The translations under genes and the position numbers were made by a program. This document shows positions 42,743-51,221 of a stretch of DNA of 64,000 bases, piece by piece (within the stretch, counting starts at the first letter, position 1; each line of letters opens with the position of its first letter). The DNA comes from Pseudoroseicyclus_A sp041714655. Lineage in GTDB: Bacteria > Pseudomonadota > Alphaproteobacteria > Rhodobacterales > Rhodobacteraceae. The stretch spans positions 1,612,001 through 1,676,000 of the forward strand of contig NZ_CP168219.1 in NCBI RefSeq assembly GCF_041714655.1. Reading direction: 5' to 3'. The notes beneath the pieces are model-generated. The model was not told the origin of the DNA. It saw only the letters and a program-made list of their open reading frames with translations, and did not search any database.

Positions 42743-43782
42743 GGGGCGAGCCGGCCCTTGTAGGTGACGCCCTCGCCCGCAGTGACCCGCCCGAGGGTGA
42801 AGACCGTCTCGCCGGCCTCCGTCAGGGCGCTTGCGACGCGACCGGCCGCCTCTTCGGCGACGACGGCGACCATGCCGATGCCGACATTGAAGCTCCGCAG
42901 CATCTCGGCCTCGGCGACGCCACCCTCGGCCATCAGCCAGGCGAAGACGGGCGGCAGGCGCCAGGCGCCGAGGTCGATCTCGGCCCCGAAACCCTCGATG
43001 ACGCGCGGCAGGTTCTCGGTGAGCCCGCCGCCGGTGATATGGGCGAGCGCATGGATGCCGCCTTGTTCCAGCGCCGCGAGCGCCGGCTTCACATAGAGCC
43101 GCGTCGGCGTCAGCAGCGCCTCCCCGAGCGGGCCGTCCGTGAAGGGCGCGGGCGCCTCCCAGCCGAGCCCGGTGCTCTCGACGATCCGCCGCACGAGCGA
43201 ATAGCCGTTGGAATGCACGCCATCCGAGGCGAGGCCGAGGAGCACGTCGCCCTCCGCCACATCCGCTGGCAGGCTCCGCCCCCGCTCCATCGCGCCGATG
43301 GCGAAGCCGGCGAGGTCGAAATCACCGCCCTGATACATGCCCGGCATCTCGGCGGTCTCGCCGCCGATGAGCGCGCAGCCCGAGGCGCGGCAGCCGGCGG
43401 CGATGCCCTCCACCACGCGGGCGGCGGCATCGACATCGAGCTTGCCGGTCGCGAAATAATCGAGGAAGAACAGGGGTTCCGCCCCCTGGCAGATCAGATC
43501 GTTGACGCACATGGCGACGAGGTCGATCCCGATGCCGTCCACGATCCCCGTCTCGATGGCGATCTTCAGCTTGGTGCCGACGCCGTCGGTCGCGGCCACC
43601 AGCACCGGGTCGTCATAGCCCGCCGCCTTGAGGTCGAAGAGTGCCCCGAAGCCGCCCAGACCGGCCATGACGCCGGGCCGGTCGGTCGATTTCGCCGCCG
43701 GCTTGATCCGCTCGACCAGCGCATTCCCGGCGTCGATATCGACGCCCGCATCGCGGTAGGAAAGTCCGTTCTTGCGGTCCAT
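42739..43782 (-). CDS. purM: AIR synthetase PurM
   Basis: PurM closes FGAM to aminoimidazole ribonucleotide with ATP. It is 347 residues. Seen: YRDAGVDIDAGNALVERIKP (family start), GGFGALFDL, ATDGVGTKLKIAIE, MCVNDLICQGAEPLFFLDYF, GGETAEMPGMY, LASDGVHSNGYSLVR and HITGGGLTENLPRV. It is first gene of the purM-purN pair, divergent from the tRNA. Confidence 0.96.
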   Translation of the reverse strand: MDRKNGLSYRDAGVDIDAGNALVERIKPAAKSTDRPGVMAGLGGFGALFDLKAAGYDDPVLVAATDGVGTKLKIAIETGIVDGIGIDLVAMCVNDLICQGAEPLFFLDYFATGKLDVDAAARVVEGIAAGCRASGCALIGGETAEMPGMYQGGDFDLAGFAIGAMERGRSLPADVAEGDVLLGLASDGVHSNGYSLVRRIVESTGLGWEAPAPFTDGPLGEALLTPTRLYVKPALAALEQGGIHALAHITGGGLTENLPRVIEGFGAEIDLGAWRLPPVFAWLMAEGGVAEAEMLRSFNVGIGMVAVVAEEAAGRVASALTEAGETVFTLGRVTAGEGVTYKGRLAP

Positions 43783-43895
43783 GGCCCTGCCCCTCTGGTA
43801 TCGCCGCCGCACCTAGCCCAAAGCCGCCCCCCGCGCAACGCGGCCGCGCGACGCTTGACCGCCCCCGCCCCGCCACTTAGGCAAGCCGCCACGGT

Positions 43896-43972
43896 GGGCC
43901 TGTAGCTCAATTGGTTAGAGCAGACCGCTCATAACGGTTTGGTTGGGGGTTCGAGTCCCTCCGGGCCTACCA
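43896..43972 (+). tRNA. tRNA with CAT anticodon, probably tRNA-Ile2 (lysidine type)
   Basis: A 77-nt cloverleaf with encoded CCA: acceptor 7 bp (two G-U pairs), D-stem GCTC/GAGC, anticodon loop CTCATAA (CAT at 43930-43932) on stem GACCG/CGGTT, T-arm GGGGG-TTCGAGT-CCCTC. Acceptor pairs 4-69 and 5-68 are C-G, as needed for TilS recognition of tRNA-Ile2; elongator tRNA-Met usually differs there. So Ile2 is favoured over Met. Confidence 0.88.
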
Positions 43973-43990
43973 GTCCCCCTGTCTCGCGCT

Positions 43991-44010
43991 TTCTTTCAAA
44001 TACTCCGGGG
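43991..44010 (+). repeat. AAATAC/G-run element, partial copy
   Basis: TTCTTTCAAATACTCCGGGG, the left half of the element at 7134 and 51164, 18 bp after the tRNA. The hairpin half is missing. Confidence 0.4.
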
Positions 44011-44141
44011 TCGCCACCCAAGTGCGCCATTGGGTCAAGCACCAATGGCGACGGGGCTGGCCCCCACTTCCGCCTTTGCAACCATTCCGCCCCATGCCGC
44101 GTTCTCCCAGTCAGCACCAGATGTCGCAAAGGGTCACTGCC

Positions 44142-44369
44142 ATGACACCATATGCTGATCTCGCCGGGCGCTCCGGCATTGCTCAATACCAGGCCGGCGA
44201 TCACTATCTCGACGTGCGCTTCAAAGATGGCGCCCTCTACCGCTATACGCGCGCCACCGTGGGCCAGCCCAATCTGACGATGATGGTCGCCCTCGCCGGT
44301 GCCGGTCACGGGCTCAACGCCTACATCAACCGCAACGTGCGGGACCAATATGCGGCGAAGTTCGCCTGA
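44142..44369 (+). CDS. Small KTSC-like domain protein
   Basis: A 75-residue protein resembling the KTSC domain: a short beta-strand start (GIAQYQAGDHYLDVRFKDGA), LYRYTRATVG, then a helical end with NAYINRNVRDQYAAKF. Related proteins often end Y-in-helix-I-x-x-x-Y-P. Function unknown. ATG at 44142 preferred; 44121 would add seven residues. It is convergent with the lytic transglycosylase gene, stops 21 bp apart. Confidence 0.65.
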   Translation: MTPYADLAGRSGIAQYQAGDHYLDVRFKDGALYRYTRATVGQPNLTMMVALAGAGHGLNAYINRNVRDQYAAKFA

Positions 44370-44390
44370 GGCTGAAAGGGTGCGGGTCGG

Positions 44391-44978
44391 TCAGGAGCCC
44401 AGGATGGCGACGACGTAGCCCTGCGTCTCGGCATAGGGCGGGATGTCGCCATAGCGCGCCACTGCCTCCGGCCCGGCGTTGTAGGCGGCAAGCGCCAGCC
44501 GCCAGGAGCCGAAACGGTCGTATTGCAGGCGCAGGTACCGCGCCCCGCCGTCGAGATTCTGGCCCGGGTCGTTCGCATCGACGCCAAGGACCCGCGCCGT
44601 CTCCGGCATGAGCTGCGCCAGGCCCTGCGCGCCCTTCACCGAGACCGCCGCGGCATTCCAGCCGCTTTCCTGCTGCACAAGGCGCAGGAAGAGATCGGCG
44701 GGCACGCCGTGGCGCTGGGCCGCGGCGCGGGCGAGCGCCAGATAGGGGCCGCTATAGGCGCCGATGAAGGTCGGCACCGTCTCGGCGGATTCGGCCCGCG
44801 GCGGCTGCAGCCGCGTCGAGTTGCGATACTGGTCGGCCGCGCGGCCATCGAGAACGGAAAGCTGGCTGGCGAGCAGATCGGCACGCGACATGGTCGAGAG
44901 CGTATCCGCCCCCGCGCCGCCTGCCAGGGTCACGGCCAGCAAGACTGCCAGCGCCGCGCCCGGGAAGATGCCTGTCAT
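44391..44978 (-). CDS. Lytic transglycosylase (SLT domain), exported
   Basis: A 195-residue periplasmic muramidase-type enzyme. A signal peptide covers about 1-25 (GAALAVLLAVTLAGGAGA). The SLT domain covers about 80-190, with the catalytic Glu in VQQESGWNAAAVS, then KGAQGLAQLMPETARVLG, NLDGGARYLRLQYDRFG and LALAAYNAGPEAVARYG. GGAG 8 bp before the ATG at 44978 supports that start over a GTG three codons earlier. It is short for the family, with no extra domain. Confidence 0.92.
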   Translation of the reverse strand: MTGIFPGAALAVLLAVTLAGGAGADTLSTMSRADLLASQLSVLDGRAADQYRNSTRLQPPRAESAETVPTFIGAYSGPYLALARAAAQRHGVPADLFLRLVQQESGWNAAAVSVKGAQGLAQLMPETARVLGVDANDPGQNLDGGARYLRLQYDRFGSWRLALAAYNAGPEAVARYGDIPPYAETQGYVVAILGS

Positions 44979-45136
44979 CCGCTCCACGCTGCTGCTCTAG
45001 CAGGCCCCGGCCGAACCGCCAATGGGATTTCGGACGGGCGCCGGCGGCGGCCCGCCGCCCTCCCCCGATTTGGGCCTTTCCGCCACCGGCGCTTTTTGCT
45101 GTAAGGTGGGCCCAACCAAGACGGAAAGGGAGCGAT

Positions 45137-45631
45137 ATGGCCGGCAGCGTCAACAAGGTGATCCTCATCGGCAATCTCGGCCGCGACCCCGAAGTGCGCA
45201 CGTTCCAGGACGGCGGCAAGCTGTGCAACCTGCGCATCGCCACCTCCGAGAACTGGAAGGACCGGAACACCGGCGAGCGCCGCGAGCGCACCGAATGGCA
45301 TTCGGTGGTGATCCGTGGCGACGGGCTGGTGCGGGTCGCAGAGCAGTATCTGCGCAAGGGCTCCAAGGTCTATATCGAGGGCCAGCTTCAGACCCGCAAA
45401 TGGCAGGACCAGTCCGGCCAGGACCGCTACTCGACCGAGGTCGTGGTCTCCGGGTTTGGCGGGACGCTGACGATGCTCGACGGACGGGGCGAAGGCGGCT
45501 CGGGCGGCGGCGGTGGCGGCGGAGGCTATGACGACCGGGGCGGTTACGACCGCGGCGGCGCGTCTTCGTCTGGCGGAGGCCAGGATTCCGGCGGCTACGG
45601 CAACGACATGGACGACGAAATCCCGTTCTAA
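45137..45631 (+). CDS. ssb: Single-stranded DNA-binding protein
   Basis: SSB coats single-stranded DNA in replication and repair. It is 164 residues. The OB fold covers about 1-110 (NKVILIGNLGRDPEVRTF, RTEWHSVVIRGDGLVRVAEQ, YLRKGSKVYIEGQLQTRKW). A Gly-rich linker follows and then the protein-interaction tip DMDDEIPF. GGGAGCGAT precedes the ATG. I see no GTTC-N7-GTTC box within 100 bp upstream. Confidence 0.97.
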   Translation: MAGSVNKVILIGNLGRDPEVRTFQDGGKLCNLRIATSENWKDRNTGERRERTEWHSVVIRGDGLVRVAEQYLRKGSKVYIEGQLQTRKWQDQSGQDRYSTEVVVSGFGGTLTMLDGRGEGGSGGGGGGGGYDDRGGYDRGGASSSGGGQDSGGYGNDMDDEIPF

Positions 45632-45662
45632 AGGCCGCATCCCGAGGGGGCGCCATCCGCGA

Positions 45663-45682
45663 GCCCGCCCGTCAGGGCGGGC
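45663..45682 (+). terminator. Hairpin after ssb
   Basis: Perfect 8-bp arms GCCCGCCC and GGGCGGGC with a GTCA loop, 32 bp after the ssb stop. T-run absent. Confidence 0.5.
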
Positions 45683-45816
45683 CTAGCAGGTCCTGCCGGT
45701 TGCCGCGCAGGGCCAGCGCCGGTCCGGGGGGTGGCGCTCCACCGGTGCCGCTTCGCACTTTATGATGCAAGCAACCTCCCCGCTCTGAGCGACGGCCCGG
45801 CCCCACCAGAGCGCCA

Positions 45817-45866
45817 GCCCGCGGGCCGGGCCGGCGCTGGCCCTGCGCCTGCGGCGCGTACCGGGC
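45817..45866 (-). repeat. 50-bp dispersed intergenic repeat, copy A (minus)
   Basis: On the minus strand it matches 60601-60650 in 48 of 50 positions. Its core GCGCAGGGCCAGCGCCGG also occurs at 45705-45722 in plus orientation, giving the inverted pair. Confidence 0.7.
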
Positions 45867-45957
45867 CGGGGCTGCAGCAGAACCAATAGGACAGGCCTCT
45901 CCGCCTGGCCTCCCGCCCCCCCTTGCCGCCCCCGCCGCTTTGCGGCAATGCCCCCCC

Positions 45958-47796
45958 ATGCTCCGCATCGACGCCATCAATTATTCCATCGCCGGCCGCC
46001 CGCTCTTCGAGGAGGCCTCCGCCACGATTCCCGAAGGCCACAAGGTCGGCCTCGTCGGGCGGAACGGCACGGGCAAGACGACGCTCTTCAAGCTGATCCG
46101 GGAGGAGCTTGCCCTCGACGGCGGCGCCATCTCCGTCCCCCGTGCCTGGCGCATCGGCGGCGTCGCGCAGGAGGTGCCGGGCAACGAGGTGTCGCTGATC
46201 GACACCGTCCTCAAAGCAGATACCGAGCGCGCGGCGCTGATGGCCGAGCAATCCTCCGACCCCAGCCGCATCGCCGAGATCCAGACCCGCCTCGCCGATA
46301 TCGACGCATGGTCGGGCGAGGCACGGGCGGCGACTATCCTCAAGGGGCTCGGCTTCACCGATGACGAGATGCATCAGCCCTGCTCCGCCTTCTCCGGCGG
46401 CTGGCGGATGCGCGTGGCGCTGGCCGGTGTGCTCTTCTCCGAGCCCGACCTCCTTCTCCTCGACGAGCCGACCAACTACCTCGACCTCGAGGGCGCGCTC
46501 TGGCTCGAGGCCTATATCGCCCGCTATCCGCATACGGTGCTGATCGTCAGCCACGACCGCGAGCTCCTCAACCGCTCCGTCACCGGCATCCTGCATCTGG
46601 AGAACCGCAAGCTCACCTACTGGACGGGCACCTACGACCAGTTCGCCCGGGCCCGGGCCGCCAAGCATGCGCTGATCGCCGCCGAGGCGAAGAAGCAGGA
46701 GGCGCGGCGCGCGCATCTGCAAAGCTTCGTCGACCGCTTCAAGGCCAAGGCCTCCAAGGCCCGGCAGGCGCAGAGCCGCGTCAAGATGCTGGAAAAGATG
46801 GAAACGATCCGCCTCCCCGAGGATGCGGCGCGCACCGTCTTCACCTTCCCCGAGCCGGAGGAGCTCTCGCCGCCGATCCTCGTCACCGAGGGCGCCTCGG
46901 TCGGCTATGACGGCAAGGCGGTGCTGACGAAGCTCGACCTCCGCATCGACCAGGACGACCGCATCGCGCTCCTCGGGCGCAACGGCGAGGGCAAGTCGAC
47001 GCTGGCGAAGCTCCTCTCCGAGCGGCTGCCGGCGCTGGGCGGGCGTGTGACCAAGAGCAACAAGCTCAAGGTCGGCTTCTTCGCGCAGCACCAGGTGGAG
47101 GAGCTGCGGCCGGAGGAGACGGCGCTGCAGCACATCGCCCGCGCCCTGCCCGACCTCGCGCCCCCCAAGCTCCGCGCCCGGCTCGCCGGCTTCGGGCTCG
47201 GCGAGGCACAGGCGGAGGTCGCGGTCGCCCGCCTCTCCGGCGGGCAGAAGGCGCGGCTGTCGCTGCTGCTCGCGACCTATCACGCCCCCCAGCTCCTCAT
47301 CCTCGACGAGCCGACCAACCACCTCGACATCGAGAGCCGCGAGGCGCTGATGGAGGCGCTGACCGCCTATTCCGGCGCCGTCATCCTCGTCAGCCACGAC
47401 ATGCATCTGCTCTCCATGGTCGCCGACCGGCTCTGGCTGGTGAAGGACGGCCGCGTCGCGCCTTACGACGAGGATCTGGAGGCCTATCGCAAGATGCTCC
47501 TCGGCACGGACAAGCCGAAGGACGACAAGACCAAGGCCCCGAAGGCCAAGGCGAAGCCCGCCGATCTCGCCGCGCTCCGTGCCGATGTGAAGGCCTGCGA
47601 GGCCCGCGTCGGCAAGATCGAGGACATGCGCGACAAGCTGGCCAAGAAGCTCGCCGACCCGGCGCTCTACGAGGACGGCCGCGCCGGCGAGCTCGAGACG
47701 TGGAACAAGAAATACGCCGAGGTGATGGACGGGCTCCACCGCGCCGAAGCGCTCTGGATGTCGGCGCTCGAGAAGCTCGAGCGGGCGAGCGCGTGA
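45958..47796 (+). CDS. ABC-F family ATPase (YheS/Uup type)
   Basis: A 612-residue soluble duplicated ABC protein. First cassette: Walker A GRNGTGKT (34-41), signature FSGGWRMRVALAG, Walker B LLLLDEPTNYLD. Then the ABC-F linker (ARARAAKHALIAAEAKK to MLEKMETIRLPED). Second cassette: GRNGEGKS near 340, LSGGQKARLSLLL, LLILDEPTNHLD. The C-terminal basic/coiled-coil part covers about 520-612. ABC-F proteins act on ribosomes. No membrane domain. GNAT overlaps its 3' end (GTGA). Confidence 0.93.
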   Translation: MLRIDAINYSIAGRPLFEEASATIPEGHKVGLVGRNGTGKTTLFKLIREELALDGGAISVPRAWRIGGVAQEVPGNEVSLIDTVLKADTERAALMAEQSSDPSRIAEIQTRLADIDAWSGEARAATILKGLGFTDDEMHQPCSAFSGGWRMRVALAGVLFSEPDLLLLDEPTNYLDLEGALWLEAYIARYPHTVLIVSHDRELLNRSVTGILHLENRKLTYWTGTYDQFARARAAKHALIAAEAKKQEARRAHLQSFVDRFKAKASKARQAQSRVKMLEKMETIRLPEDAARTVFTFPEPEELSPPILVTEGASVGYDGKAVLTKLDLRIDQDDRIALLGRNGEGKSTLAKLLSERLPALGGRVTKSNKLKVGFFAQHQVEELRPEETALQHIARALPDLAPPKLRARLAGFGLGEAQAEVAVARLSGGQKARLSLLLATYHAPQLLILDEPTNHLDIESREALMEALTAYSGAVILVSHDMHLLSMVADRLWLVKDGRVAPYDEDLEAYRKMLLGTDKPKDDKTKAPKAKAKPADLAALRADVKACEARVGKIEDMRDKLAKKLADPALYEDGRAGELETWNKKYAEVMDGLHRAEALWMSALEKLERASA

Positions 47797-48284
47797 GCCT
47801 GACGCTCCGCGAGGCCGGGCCCGGCGACTGGCCGGCGCTCTGGCCCATCGTCCGCGCCGTGATCCGCGCCGGCGACAGCTACACGGTCGATCCGGGGCTC
47901 AGCGAGGCCGAGGCCCGCGCCTTCTGGACCGGCCCGCCCTCGACCATCGTCACGCTGGCGGAGGAGGCGGGCGAGGTCCTCGGCACCGCCCATATGGGCC
48001 CCAACCGCCCCGGCCCGGGCGCCCATGTCGCCAACGCCAGCTACATGGTGGCCGAGGGCGCGCGGGGGCGCGGCGTGGGCCGGGCGCTGGTGGAGGACAG
48101 CCTCGCCCGCCTGACCAAGGCCGGCTTCACCGCCGTCCAGTTCAACGCCGTCGTCGAGGGCAACCCGGCCGTCGCGCTCTACGAGGCGCTTGGCTTCACG
48201 ATCATCGGCACCGTGCCCGGCGCCTTCCGCCATCCCTCCCGCGGCGACGTGGGCCTTCATGTGATGCACCGCCCCCTGCCCTGA
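47793..48284 (+). CDS. GNAT-family N-acetyltransferase
   Basis: A 163-residue acetyl-CoA-dependent acetyltransferase. Seen: acyl-CoA loop VAEGARGRGVGRALVEDSL (motif A RGRGVG) near 85-103 and the C-terminal NPAVALYEALGFTIIGTVPG. The GTG start overlaps the ABC-F stop. Substrate unknown. Confidence 0.88.
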   Translation: MSLTLREAGPGDWPALWPIVRAVIRAGDSYTVDPGLSEAEARAFWTGPPSTIVTLAEEAGEVLGTAHMGPNRPGPGAHVANASYMVAEGARGRGVGRALVEDSLARLTKAGFTAVQFNAVVEGNPAVALYEALGFTIIGTVPGAFRHPSRGDVGLHVMHRPLP

Positions 48285-48341
48285 GCCGGGTTGCCGGGCG
48301 GGGCCCGCGCCCCTAGGCTCGCGGGCAAAGGGAGTTGCATC

Positions 48342-49307
48342 ATGGCCCGACGCAGCCGCCGCCGGCGCTGGATTATCCTCCCGATCCTCATCCTCCTCCT
48401 CGGAGCCGCCCTCTGGGCGCTCTTCCGGCCACCGGCCGCGACCATTGGCCAGTGGCGGAGCGCCGAGGGGCAGGAGGTCTACCGCGCCGCCTATGCCGCC
48501 GCCATGGAGGCTCTGCCGGAGCCGGCCGAGGTGCGCGACCTTCGCAGCCCCTGGGGGCTCGTCCGGCTCTACCGCTTCGCCGGGGCCGGCGGGGGAGAGG
48601 CGCTCCTCCTCCTCCCCGGCACCGCCTCCGGTACGCCGGTCTGGGCCGACAACCTGCCGGGGCTCCTTGAGATCGCCGATGTCTACACGCTCGACCTTCT
48701 GGGCGAGCCCGGGCTCAGCATCCAGGAGCGGCCGATCACCAGTGCCGCCGACAAGGCGGCCTGGCTCGATGCCGTGCTCGCCGCCCTGCCGGAGGCGCAG
48801 GTGCATGTCGTCGGCCTGTCCATCGGCGGCTGGACGGCGGCGAATCTGGCGATCCACCGGCCGGATCACGTCGCGAGCGTCACGCTCATCGACCCCGTTT
48901 TCGTCTTCGATTCGATCCCCCTCGGCACCATGATCCGTGCCGGCGCCGCCACCCTGCCCTGGGCGCCGGAGGCGTGGCGCGACAGCTTCAACGCCTATAC
49001 CGCTGGCGGCGCCGAGGTGGAGGATGTGCCGGTTGCCGACATGATCGCCGCCGGCATGGCGCATTACGCCATGCGCCAGCCGCCGCCCGCCCGGATCGAC
49101 GCCGCCGCGCTGAGTGCCGCCCCGGTGCAGATCCTCGCCATCCTCGCCGGGCAATCCGTGATGCACCGGCCCGAGGAGGCCCGCGCCGCCGCCGAGGCGC
49201 TCGCCGATGCGGTGCGCGTCTATCCCGAGGCGAGCCATGCCATCAACGGCGAGCACCCCGCCGAGATCGCGGCGGACATCGCCGCCTTCCTCGCCAGCCT
49301 CGACTGA
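48342..49307 (+). CDS. Membrane-anchored alpha/beta hydrolase
   Basis: A 321-residue protein with a basic start (ARRSRRRR) and one membrane helix (about 10-28, WIILPILILLLGAALWALF). An alpha/beta hydrolase fold follows: strand-turn LLLLPGTASGTPVWAD, nucleophile elbow GLSIGGWTAAN (Ser about 166), acid and His blocks near LIDPVFVFD and PEASHAINGEHP. The substrate is unknown; it could be an esterase or dehalogenase-like enzyme acting in the periplasm. Confidence 0.85.
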   Translation: MARRSRRRRWIILPILILLLGAALWALFRPPAATIGQWRSAEGQEVYRAAYAAAMEALPEPAEVRDLRSPWGLVRLYRFAGAGGGEALLLLPGTASGTPVWADNLPGLLEIADVYTLDLLGEPGLSIQERPITSAADKAAWLDAVLAALPEAQVHVVGLSIGGWTAANLAIHRPDHVASVTLIDPVFVFDSIPLGTMIRAGAATLPWAPEAWRDSFNAYTAGGAEVEDVPVADMIAAGMAHYAMRQPPPARIDAAALSAAPVQILAILAGQSVMHRPEEARAAAEALADAVRVYPEASHAINGEHPAEIAADIAAFLASLD

Positions 49308-49451
49308 GGGCGTCGCCCGCCGGGGGCTGCGCCACCACGTCTCGCGCCGCGCCACGGCGCGCCGCGCTGAGCGCCCTCCCTGTTGCCCCCCCCTACCCCT
49401 CCCGCCCCCTCGCCTCTTGCCTCGCGCCCCGCAAGCCGCCACATCTTGCCC

Positions 49452-50081
49452 ATGATCGAACCGGCCGCCCTCATCACCGTCTTCACGACGCTCTTCGTGA
49501 TCATCGACCCGCCGGGGCTGGTGCCGGTCTTCATCGCGCTGACGCGGGGCATGTCCGCCGCCCACCGGCGCACGCTGGCGCTCCGCTCGATCGCGGTCTC
49601 CGCTGTGCTGATGGTGGCCTTCCTCCTCCTCGGCGAGAAGCTTCTCGGCGCCGTCGGCATCACGCTGCCGGCCTTCCGCGTCGCCGGCGGGGTGCTCCTC
49701 TTCCTCACGGCGCTCGACATGCTCTTCGAGCGGCGGCAGGAGCGGCGCTCGGGCCATGCCGAGCAGGAGGCGGCGCAGCCCGATCACGACCCCTCGGTCT
49801 TTCCGCTCGCCCTGCCGCTGATCGTCGGCCCCGGCGCGATCACCACGCTCATCCTCTTCGCCGGCCAGTCGGACGGCGCGGCCGACCTCTTCGCCGTCGC
49901 CGCCGTCGCGGCGGCGATCCTCGCCATCGTCTTCCTGGCCTTCCTCGCCGCACCCAGCATCGAGAGGATCCTCGGTGCCGTCGGGCTCAACGTGGTGACG
50001 CGGGTGCTCGGCATGCTGCTGGCGGCGCTCTCCGTGCAGTTCATCCTCGACGGGCTTCGCGGCGCGGGGCTCACGCCATGA
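49452..50081 (+). CDS. MarC-family membrane protein
   Basis: A 209-residue inner-membrane protein with about six helices. Seen: TTLFVIIDPPGLVPVFIALT (family start), RVAGGVLLFLTALDMLF, FPLALPLIVGPGAITTLILF and a C-terminal VVTRVLGMLLAALSVQFILDGL. MarC proteins are a transporter-like family without firm function. It overlaps the protease gene by ATGA. Confidence 0.9.
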   Translation: MIEPAALITVFTTLFVIIDPPGLVPVFIALTRGMSAAHRRTLALRSIAVSAVLMVAFLLLGEKLLGAVGITLPAFRVAGGVLLFLTALDMLFERRQERRSGHAEQEAAQPDHDPSVFPLALPLIVGPGAITTLILFAGQSDGAADLFAVAAVAAAILAIVFLAFLAAPSIERILGAVGLNVVTRVLGMLLAALSVQFILDGLRGAGLTP

Positions 50082-50671
50082 CCGGCAACGGCCTCGGCGA
50101 GGCGGAGATGATGAACCTCCTCTATCTCCTCCTCCTCGGCGGGGCGCTGCTCGGCGCCTTCCTGCTGGCGAGCCGGGGGCGGCTCTTGCGCACCGCGGCG
50201 CAGCTCGCCGTCTGGGGGCTGATCTTCCTCGGCGCCATCGCCGTCTACGGGCTTTGGGACGACATCTCCCGCCAGGTCCGCCCCGCCGCCTCGATACTGG
50301 AGGACGGGCGCATGGTGATCCCCCGCGGGCGCGACGGACATTACCATGTGACCGCGCTGGTGAACGGCACGCCGGTGCCTATGATCGTCGATACCGGCGC
50401 CTCCGGCGTCGTCCTCAGCCGCGAGGATGCGCTGCGCGCCGGGCTCGACCCCGACCGGCTCGCCTATGTGAACTCCGCCCAGACGGCGAGCGGCACGGTG
50501 GCCATCGCCGAGGTCCGGCTGGCCACGCTGCAAATCGGCGATTTCGTCGACGACGGGCTCTTCGCCTCGGTGACGGAGGGCAATCAGGGCCTGTCGCTCC
50601 TCGGCATGGATTACCTCTCGCGGCTCTCCCATATCGAGATCACCGGCGGCGAGATGATCCTCACCCGCTAG
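50078..50671 (+). CDS. Membrane-anchored retropepsin-like aspartic protease
   Basis: A 197-residue protein. Two N-terminal membrane segments (about 11-31 and 39-60) precede a retroviral-type aspartic protease domain (about 85-197). It contains the active-site triplet IVDTGASGVVLSREDA (about 106-121), ASGTVAIAEVRLATLQIGDF and SLLGMDYLSRL. This architecture matches the TIGR02281 clan AA proteases of alphaproteobacteria. The substrate is unknown. Its 3' end overlaps that of convergent holC by 11 bp. Confidence 0.88.
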   Translation: MTGNGLGEAEMMNLLYLLLLGGALLGAFLLASRGRLLRTAAQLAVWGLIFLGAIAVYGLWDDISRQVRPAASILEDGRMVIPRGRDGHYHVTALVNGTPVPMIVDTGASGVVLSREDALRAGLDPDRLAYVNSAQTASGTVAIAEVRLATLQIGDFVDDGLFASVTEGNQGLSLLGMDYLSRLSHIEITGGEMILTR

Positions 50672-51137
50672 AGCCGCCCTGGCTCTCGGCCTTCTTTTGC
50701 CATCTGCCGCCCTCCTGCGCCCAGTACTGGGCCTTGACCCCGGCGCCTGTCAGCGCCTTCCACTGGCCGCGCGCCACCTGCAGCACCGCCTCGTCGGCCC
50801 CGTCGAAGAGCACGCAGGCGCGCGTCAGCGCCGCGACTTCTTCCGCCGAGATATCCGCCCCGCCCACGCTCATGACGCAGGATGGCGCATTGGCCGCCGC
50901 CTCCCCGGCCGTCAGCAGCACCGGCTGGCGGGCGTCATGCGCGCCGCCCGCCCGGCCATGGGGGAGGAAGCCCTCCTCCGCCCCGAGCCAGAGCGCCGCA
51001 TCGAGCCGGTCCATCGCCGCCGCCTCGCGGCCGCGAAGCTCGATGGTCCAGCCCGCCTCCAGCGCTTTGCCGAGAAGGGGCGGCAGCGCCCGCTCCAGCG
51101 GGCTCTCGGTCAGGTGATAGAAGAACACGTCTCCCAA
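50661..51137 (-). CDS. holC: DNA polymerase III chi subunit HolC
   Basis: HolC links the clamp loader to SSB. It is 158 residues. Seen: VFFYHLTESPLERALPPLL (family start), DAALWLGAEEGFLPHGRAGG and QPVLLTAGE. The best start is TTG at 51135-51137, eight bases after GGAGG; a GTG three codons inside is possible. It is transcribed behind pepA, the order also seen in other bacteria. Confidence 0.92.
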   Translation of the reverse strand: MGDVFFYHLTESPLERALPPLLGKALEAGWTIELRGREAAAMDRLDAALWLGAEEGFLPHGRAGGAHDARQPVLLTAGEAAANAPSCVMSVGGADISAEEVAALTRACVLFDGADEAVLQVARGQWKALTGAGVKAQYWAQEGGRWQKKAESQGGSSG

Positions 51138-51163
51138 AGACCCACCCTCCCTTTCATCTGACC

Positions 51164-51207
51164 ATAAATACCTCGAGGGGGTCCGGGGGGGCCGCGTCCC
51201 CCCGGCC
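51164..51207 (+). repeat. AAATAC/G-run hairpin element, copy
   Basis: ATAAATACCTCGAGGGGG followed by the stem CCGGGGGG-gccgcgt-CCCCCCGG, between pepA and holC. Same layout as at 7134-7180. Confidence 0.6.
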
Positions 51208-51221
51208 TCTCAACCCGGAGC

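Larger units (their letters stand above)
45632..45957. other. Intergenic region with hairpin and inverted repeats
   Basis: No gene. It holds a hairpin at 45663-45682 (GCCCGCCC-GTCA-GGGCGGGC, likely ssb transcript end), a 23-bp imperfect inverted repeat (45705-45727 against 45826-45848, one mismatch) and a 50-bp dispersed repeat at 45817-45866. Confidence 0.6.

Noticed and set aside
45760..47739. Long minus-strand reading frame opposite the ABC-F gene
   Set aside because: It is a shadow of a gene with two complete ATPase cassettes; its end falls in the intergenic repeat.
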